Shown in pieces: positions 39,493 through 42,451 of a stretch of 42,451 nucleotides of DNA (position 1 is its first letter; each line of letters begins with the position of its first letter). Origin of the DNA: Desulfosporosinus cupriresistens. GTDB taxonomy: Bacteria; Bacillota; Desulfitobacteriia; Desulfitobacteriales; Desulfitobacteriaceae. The stretch is taken from the NCBI RefSeq assembly GCF_001707885.1, contig NZ_MASS01000037.1:1-42451 (forward strand). The letters run 5' to 3'. The position numbers and the translations under genes are program-made. The notes under the pieces were generated by a model, which was given only the letters and a program-made list of their open reading frames with translations, was not told the origin of the DNA and did no database searches.

Positions 39493-40815
39493 TTAATGTT
39501 TTAATTTCTCGATTAAAGCTTGGCGAGCATCGGCCAGCATGTAAATCGAACCTGTTACACATAGCATATCGTTCCCCTCAAGCCGGCTGAGTGCAAAGAT
39601 AACCGCTTCCTTAGGATTTTCAATGCAGGTTACCGGTCGACCATGTTCTTCAGCCAAACTTCCCAAAGCCTCCCAGTCACCCGCACGTGGTGAATCAGGG
39701 CGCGTGATGATGATTTCGTCCGCCAAAGGCACAAGCATAGTGACCACTTTTTCCCGTTCTTTGTCCGCCAGCATACCCAAACAAAGGATGAGGCGGTCCC
39801 GGCTATAGAGGTGGATAGCCTGGGCTAAGGCCTGGGCTCCGTCCACATTGTGCGCCCCATCCAAGAGAACTTTAGGTTTTAGGGAAAGCAGTTCTAAGCG
39901 TCCCGGCCACACGACCTCGCTCAAGCCAGTATAAATGGCCTCGCGAGTGATATTTACGCCATAGTCATTTTTGAGCACTTCACAGACGGTCACCGCTGTG
40001 GCGGCATTGCGAAGCTGGTGCAACCCTATCAAGCTCAGGCGCAGTTTCGAGTAAACCCCATGCAGCCCTGCCAGGTCAAATTCCTGTTCCAGCTCTCCAC
40101 TCCACTTGCTTTCCCACCGGACATCTTCTCCCACCAACCAAAGCGGAACACCTACGGCCTTAGCTTGTTCACGCAACACCTGAATCACTTCCGGATTTTC
40201 GGAAGCCGTCACGACAACCGAGTTCGGTTTAATGATTCCAGCCTTTACTTTGGCAATGGAAACCACATCCGAACCCAAATAATCCATGTGATCCATGCCC
40301 ACATTGGTTATGACCGAGATGAGAGGGGAAACCACATTCGTCGAATCGATTGCCCCACCTAAGCCAACTTCAATTACAGCAAAATCTACCTTTTCCTCTG
40401 CGAAATAGAGAAAGGCCAGCGCGGTACTTACCTCAAACTCGGTTGGATGCTCGAACCCTTTGGCAACCATGTCCTCCAAAAGCGGGACCACGCGTTTAAT
40501 CAACTGAACAACCCGTTCCTTGGGAACCATTAATCCATTGATTACCATGCGCTCCCGCCAATCATGCATATGAGGTGAAGTAAAAACCCCAACTCTGTGC
40601 CCTGACTTTTTCAAAATACGGGCGATCATGACCGTTGTCGAACCCTTGCCGTTCGTACCCCCTACATGGATTACGCGCAGAGCCTTTTCTGGGTTCCCCA
40701 ACCGCTTAAGAAGTTCCTCAATACGTCCCAAACCGAAATTAATACCAAATGTTGTCATGTTGACGAGGTATTGTAAGCTTTCTTGATATTCCTTTTCGAG
40801 ATCTTTTTCGGACAT
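39493..40815 (-). CDS. folC: folylpolyglutamate synthase / dihydrofolate synthase
   Basis: It adds glutamate to folates (and to dihydropteroate in bifunctional forms), an ATP-dependent Mur-ligase-type reaction in the cytoplasm. The 440-residue product has the P-loop VIHVGGTNGKGSTTVMIARIL, the omega-loop region FTSPHMHDWRERM, FAVIEVGLGGAIDSTN, ISVITNVGMDHMDYLG and the C-terminal LLDGAHNVDGA and TRPDSPRAG. The ATG at 40815 (MSEKDLEKEY) follows GAGGAGGGG with 9-nt spacing and is preferred over the frame's upstream extension. It follows valS by 114 bp, the usual Firmicute valS-folC order. Confidence 0.95.
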   Translation of the reverse strand: MSEKDLEKEYQESLQYLVNMTTFGINFGLGRIEELLKRLGNPEKALRVIHVGGTNGKGSTTVMIARILKKSGHRVGVFTSPHMHDWRERMVINGLMVPKERVVQLIKRVVPLLEDMVAKGFEHPTEFEVSTALAFLYFAEEKVDFAVIEVGLGGAIDSTNVVSPLISVITNVGMDHMDYLGSDVVSIAKVKAGIIKPNSVVVTASENPEVIQVLREQAKAVGVPLWLVGEDVRWESKWSGELEQEFDLAGLHGVYSKLRLSLIGLHQLRNAATAVTVCEVLKNDYGVNITREAIYTGLSEVVWPGRLELLSLKPKVLLDGAHNVDGAQALAQAIHLYSRDRLILCLGMLADKEREKVVTMLVPLADEIIITRPDSPRAGDWEALGSLAEEHGRPVTCIENPKEAVIFALSRLEGNDMLCVTGSIYMLADARQALIEKLKH

Positions 40816-40929
40816 ACCCGCTTTCCCCTCCTCTTTCAGTTTTCCACACGAAATTGCCGCTCCACTCAAGCATGTCACTAACACAGACAGCATCGCCAAG
40901 AATGGAGATCTCGAACATCGCGCCTCACT

Positions 40930-42451
40930 TTACGCGTTTTGCTTTAGCTCTTTTAGTCGTTCCTCTAAGGCAACTTTACGAGCCAGCACCGCATCAAGTT
41001 TTTCCCGTTCTTTGGCTACAACAGCCGCCGGTGCTTTACCTGTGAATCCTGGATTATTAAGTTTCACCTCCAAAGTCTGTTGATCCTGGATGGCAACAGA
41101 AATCTCCTTTTCCACACGGGCTACTTCTTTATCTAGATCCATCAACCCTTTTAAAGGCAGATAAATTTCGACTCCCTCCAAAACTGCACTAGCTGCTTGA
41201 GGAGGTTTCTCGGCCAGCGCTGCAAACAGCTCGACACTCGCCCCTCCGGCCAATTTCAGAATATCTGCTTTGCCATTTTCGAGCACTTCGCGTTGAGTCG
41301 CCTCCGGGGCCAGCAGGATGATCTCTACTTTTTGGCCTGGTGCCACCTTCATCTCCGCCCGAATGTTGCGGATCGCTTTAATCGATTCCATGAGGAGGGT
41401 CATATTTTTATCAGCCAGCGCATCCTGATAGGTTGGTACTTCTGGCCACGCCTGCAGCATAATAGTTTCGCCCTGTACAGGCAGGTTTTGCCATATCTCT
41501 TCGGTCAGGAAAGGCATATAGGGATGTAAAAGCCGCAGAGTTCCTTCGAGAACTTCAAACAAGATCGATTGAGCCGTATGCCTCGCTAACCCATCTTCTT
41601 TGTTATAGAGGCGGGGCTTGGTGAGCTCAATATACCAGTCACAGAATTCATTCCAAATAAACTCATAAAGTAATCGGCCCGCTTCACCTAGATCAAAGTT
41701 TTCGAGAGCTTCGGTGACGTTCTCCACAGTCGCTGCATAACGAGAAAGAATCCAACGATCAGCCAGGGTCAGTTCCCCACGCGGCCCTTCTGCATAGTCT
41801 TCTAAATTCATCAGCACATAACGAGAGGCATTCCAAATCTTGTTCGAGAAATTGCGGGTTGCTTCTAAACGTTCCGGATGGAAACGCAGGTCATTGCCCG
41901 GCGTATTGCCGGTGATCAACATAAACCGTAAGGTATCTGCCCCATACTGCTCGATGACTTCAATCGGATCGACGCCGTTGCCCAGGGATTTGCTCATCTT
42001 CCGCCCCTTGGCATCGAGCACCAGTCCGTGAATCATGACTTTAGCAAAGGGCGCTTCGCCCATGAACTGCATTGACATAAAAATCATACGCGCAACCCAG
42101 AAGAAGATAATGTCCCGGCCCGTGACCAACACAGACGTCGGATAAAACTGGTCCAGTTCGGGCGTTTTTTCCGGCCAACCCAAGGTAGAAAATGGCCAAA
42201 GACCCGAGGAGAACCACGTATCTAAGACGTCCGGATCTTGCTTCAAGTGCTTAGCTCCGCAGCTTGGACAGCTTACCGGATCGTCCTGCGTGCAGATTTC
42301 CTTGCCGCAATCTTCACAATACCAAACTGGGATGCGGTGTCCCCACCACAGCTGCCGAGAAATACACCAATCCCGGATGTTTTCCATCCAACCTAAATAA
42401 ATCTTATCAAATCGATCGGGTACGAACTCCAAACGCCCATCGCGCACGACC
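40930..42451 (-). CDS. valS: valyl-tRNA synthetase, C-terminal part (cut by window edge)
   Basis: It charges tRNA-Val in the cytoplasm. About 505 residues of the expected roughly 880 are present; the N-terminal part with HIGH and most of the editing domain lies beyond the right edge. Visible are WCISRQLWWGHRIPVWYC, a zinc-site-like CEDCGKEICTQDDPVSCPSC, DVLDTWFSSGLWPFSTLGWP and the KMSKS loop in GRKMSKSLGNGVDP. The anticodon-binding domain follows (WILSRYAATVENVTEALENFDLGEAGRLLYEF), and the C-terminal coiled-coil tRNA-binding arm starts at GLMDLDKEVARVEKEI. The frame is intact to the stop at 40930. Confidence 0.97.
   Translation of the reverse strand, partial: VVRDGRLEFVPDRFDKIYLGWMENIRDWCISRQLWWGHRIPVWYCEDCGKEICTQDDPVSCPSCGAKHLKQDPDVLDTWFSSGLWPFSTLGWPEKTPELDQFYPTSVLVTGRDIIFFWVARMIFMSMQFMGEAPFAKVMIHGLVLDAKGRKMSKSLGNGVDPIEVIEQYGADTLRFMLITGNTPGNDLRFHPERLEATRNFSNKIWNASRYVLMNLEDYAEGPRGELTLADRWILSRYAATVENVTEALENFDLGEAGRLLYEFIWNEFCDWYIELTKPRLYNKEDGLARHTAQSILFEVLEGTLRLLHPYMPFLTEEIWQNLPVQGETIMLQAWPEVPTYQDALADKNMTLLMESIKAIRNIRAEMKVAPGQKVEIILLAPEATQREVLENGKADILKLAGGASVELFAALAEKPPQAASAVLEGVEIYLPLKGLMDLDKEVARVEKEISVAIQDQQTLEVKLNNPGFTGKAPAAVVAKEREKLDAVLARKVALEERLKELKQNA

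Noticed and set aside
1..42451. tRNA, rRNA, prophage, restriction or toxin-antitoxin genes
   Set aside because: None was recognised on either strand; the accessory content is limited to polysaccharide and surface-protein genes and repeats.

Overview
The window looks like chromosomal DNA from an anaerobic, spore-forming, low-to-mid GC Firmicute of the Desulfitobacterium/Desulfosporosinus type (Peptococcaceae sensu lato). The evidence is the gene order valS-folC, rex, cimA, maf-radC-mreBCD-mrdA-minCDE-rodA-spoIVFA/B-like-radical SAM-rng, the presence of spoIVF-type genes and Rex, strong GGAGG ribosome binding sites, and frequent TTG/GTG starts. The genus is an inference; no 16S rRNA gene is present. 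Nearly every gene is on the minus strand, so transcription runs from high to low coordinates. The one clear plus-strand gene is at 7043-7720.

Right part (42451 down to about 30600): valS (cut by the window edge), folC, a DUF47-pit phosphate uptake pair, a membrane-anchored SPOR-domain protein, the redox regulator rex, and cimA. The cimA leader carries a ykkC-class riboswitch, probably the ppGpp subtype. Then come DUF4321, maf and radC.

Middle (30600 to 14588): the cell-shape, division and sporulation supercluster mreB-mreC-mreD, mrdA (PBP2), minC-minD-minE, rodA, a SpoIVFA-like degenerate LytM protein, a SpoIVFB-like M50 protease, TIGR03960 and TIGR03936 proteins, and RNase G. The gaps of this cluster are filled by two dispersed repeat families. 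Family A is a roughly 150-170 bp long-hairpin element with a conserved apical loop and stems that differ between copies but remain complementary. Family B is a roughly 125-150 bp element built from TCGTGGTTCGA-type inverted repeats. Both tend to start just downstream of a stop codon.

Left part (14588 to 1): a surface and exopolysaccharide region. It has two large secreted proteins with three cell-wall-binding repeats each, both preceded by sigma-H-like promoters, then a Wzz/BY-kinase/PHP-phosphatase module (wzz, cpsD, cpsB) and a polyprenyl-phosphate sugar-1-phosphate transferase. Last is an apparently acquired and decaying sugar-nucleotide cassette (ugd frameshifted, rfbF and rfbG intact, a NUDIX gene and a mannose-1-phosphate guanylyltransferase broken). 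The ugd-rfbFG-NUDIX cassette lies between a 12-bp inverted repeat.

Most notable non-coding signals: the family A hairpins; the riboswitch before cimA; a run of tight hairpins downstream of cimA, two of which present CsrA-type GGA loops; and a terminator-ended structured element on the plus strand between minE and rodA. All structures were judged by eye; nothing was folded or searched computationally.
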